A DNA stretch of 12,150 nt, taken from contig JBHASY010000043.1 of NCBI GenBank assembly GCA_041831635.1, forward strand, positions 1-12,150, in the 5' to 3' direction. Below, one piece after another: positions 11,628 to 12,150 of the stretch. Position 1 is the stretch's first letter. Each line of letters opens with the position of its first letter. The position numbers were made by a program, and so were the translations under genes. This DNA comes from Acetoanaerobium sp041831635 (GTDB lineage: Bacteria > Bacillota > Clostridia > Peptostreptococcales > Filifactoraceae). Under the pieces are notes generated by a model. That model had not been told where the DNA came from and made no database searches. It was given only the letters and a program-made list of their open reading frames with translations.

Positions 11628-12150
11628 GTATATCTTTGTTATTTCTTTCGTGATTTCTGTGTAGGGTTTTATTAGCACTGTGTATGGTTTTATGCTGAGG
11701 GTCGGCTATTAGGCTTTTATCTTTTATACCTGCCGATAAATTTTCCGCTCCTTCTTCCTGAACTTTGCTCATAGAATGTTCATCTAAAAAGTATGCAATG
11801 TCTCGTTTCCATTTTGTATCGCTTTTTTTGGCATTATCATAAGCTTTTCCGAGTATTGCAGTAGCAGCAGAAGAAGGCAAATTTCCACCGAAAATTAAAT
11901 TTATCTTTGCCAGATCTTTTTTGAAATATGATGAATCATTTTTTATGGTAGCAAGATTTGAAGCTACAGAAATACCTGTTGATACTTTTCCTATTACTTT
12001 AGCTGCCTTTATTAAGTCATCGGATATTTTAATAATTTTTGAGAATTTAAGTTTTTTTATTTCGATTTTTTTACCGTTAATTCTTTCAATTATGTTTGAA
12101 GCTTCTCCGCTTATTGTAGTTATTACTGAGGTTTTAGTATCCGTTAGTCC
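11275..12150 (-). CDS. C-terminal part of a large repeat-bearing protein, unknown
   Basis: The frame is open from the window's right edge to the TAA at 11275, giving 291 visible residues; the N-terminus lies outside. A TTG at 11880 is an internal Leu codon, not the start. The visible part begins with a lysine-rich section (27-47). A small-residue, weakly hydrophobic stretch AAKVIGKVSTGISVASNLA (49-67) follows, as in glycine-zipper or pretoxin-like regions, then a hydrophilic C-terminus. Degenerate repeats start with D-x-Q-[HN]-K at 150, 205 and 268, the first two followed by HER-[ND]-NK-[DN]-IR-x-QA (167-179 and 221-232). The strongly charged, Asn/Lys/His-rich tail ends SRPNNRQ. I recognise no domain. 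Context (adjacent small membrane proteins, duplicated C-terminus) suggests a surface, secreted or toxin-like protein; a structural or phage-type protein is also possible. Confidence 0.7.
   Translation of the reverse strand, partial: GLTDTKTSVITTISGEASNIIERINGKKIEIKKLKFSKIIKISDDLIKAAKVIGKVSTGISVASNLATIKNDSSYFKKDLAKINLIFGGNLPSSAATAILGKAYDNAKKSDTKWKRDIAYFLDEHSMSKVQEEGAENLSAGIKDKSLIADPQHKTIHSANKTLHRNHERNNKDIRGQAAKNLMDITDARANNINQGIKIGSLKVDTQHKNIYDTKNSPKPHERDNKNIRKQAGENANQTIKNIITNVKSAMDEKKLQHMEKVEKGYIDTQNKRFLDKPVDKDYKSRPNNRQ

Noticed and set aside
11278..11664. Plus-strand open frame of 128 codons opposite the large protein
   Set aside because: It mirrors the coding sequence on the other strand, is present in both repeat copies for the same reason, and has no ribosome binding site; treated as an antisense shadow.
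11878..11880. TTG 11880 as start of a 201-residue protein
   Set aside because: The same frame stays open for 90 more codons to the window edge with protein-like content, so this is an internal Leu.
11275..11880. HNH-type nuclease in the His/Asn-rich tail
   Set aside because: HER and HSANK motifs recur as repeats, but no HNH-type spacing of catalytic residues could be recognised.

Overview
The window is an A+T-rich stretch whose genes use AGA for Arg and ATA for Ile heavily, with AGGAGG-type ribosome binding sites, TTGACA/TATAAT promoters and a T-box riboswitch. This points to a low-GC Gram-positive anaerobe of the Clostridia/Tissierellia kind. I cannot name genus or species from the sequence.

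Left part (1-3120, mostly + strand). A 5S rRNA gene (243-360) has its own consensus promoter, a nearly T-free A/C-rich leader and its own terminator. It is followed by about 400 bases holding a likely decayed membrane-protein gene (480-704, minus). Next come a GNAT acetyltransferase with a near-perfect promoter, aspartate-semialdehyde dehydrogenase (asd) and a terminator. A separately transcribed small membrane protein of unknown function and a two-way terminator close this part.

Middle (3198-4390, minus strand). A LytTR-domain DNA-binding protein and a four-helix DUF3021-type membrane protein form a compact two-gene LytTR regulatory unit.

Core (4391-9990, + strand). A consensus promoter drives a T-box leader, then aspS-gatC (one fused 700-residue protein), gatA and gatB. 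Together these make the indirect Asn (and possibly Gln) tRNA route: AspRS charges tRNA with Asp and GatCAB amidates it. Two points stand out. GatC is fused to the C-terminus of AspRS, which would tie the synthetase covalently to the amidotransferase. The T-box specifier loop reads GAAC just before the conserved purine, so it offers overlapping AAC (Asn) and GAA (Glu) codons, the arrangement described for a two-codon T-box on a transamidation operon in Clostridium acetobutylicum.

Right part (9977-12150, minus strand). This is an unfamiliar locus. The C-terminal 291 residues of a larger protein, open through the window end, carry degenerate D-x-Q-H/N-K repeats. A small three-helix membrane protein with a tandem-repeat tail follows. 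Then comes a nearly identical second copy of the large protein's C-terminus lacking a normal start, and a second, shorter membrane-protein paralogue. The arrangement (long protein, tail gene, orphan tail copy, second tail gene) resembles polymorphic toxin/immunity loci with orphan cassettes, but no toxin domain is recognisable and that reading is inference.
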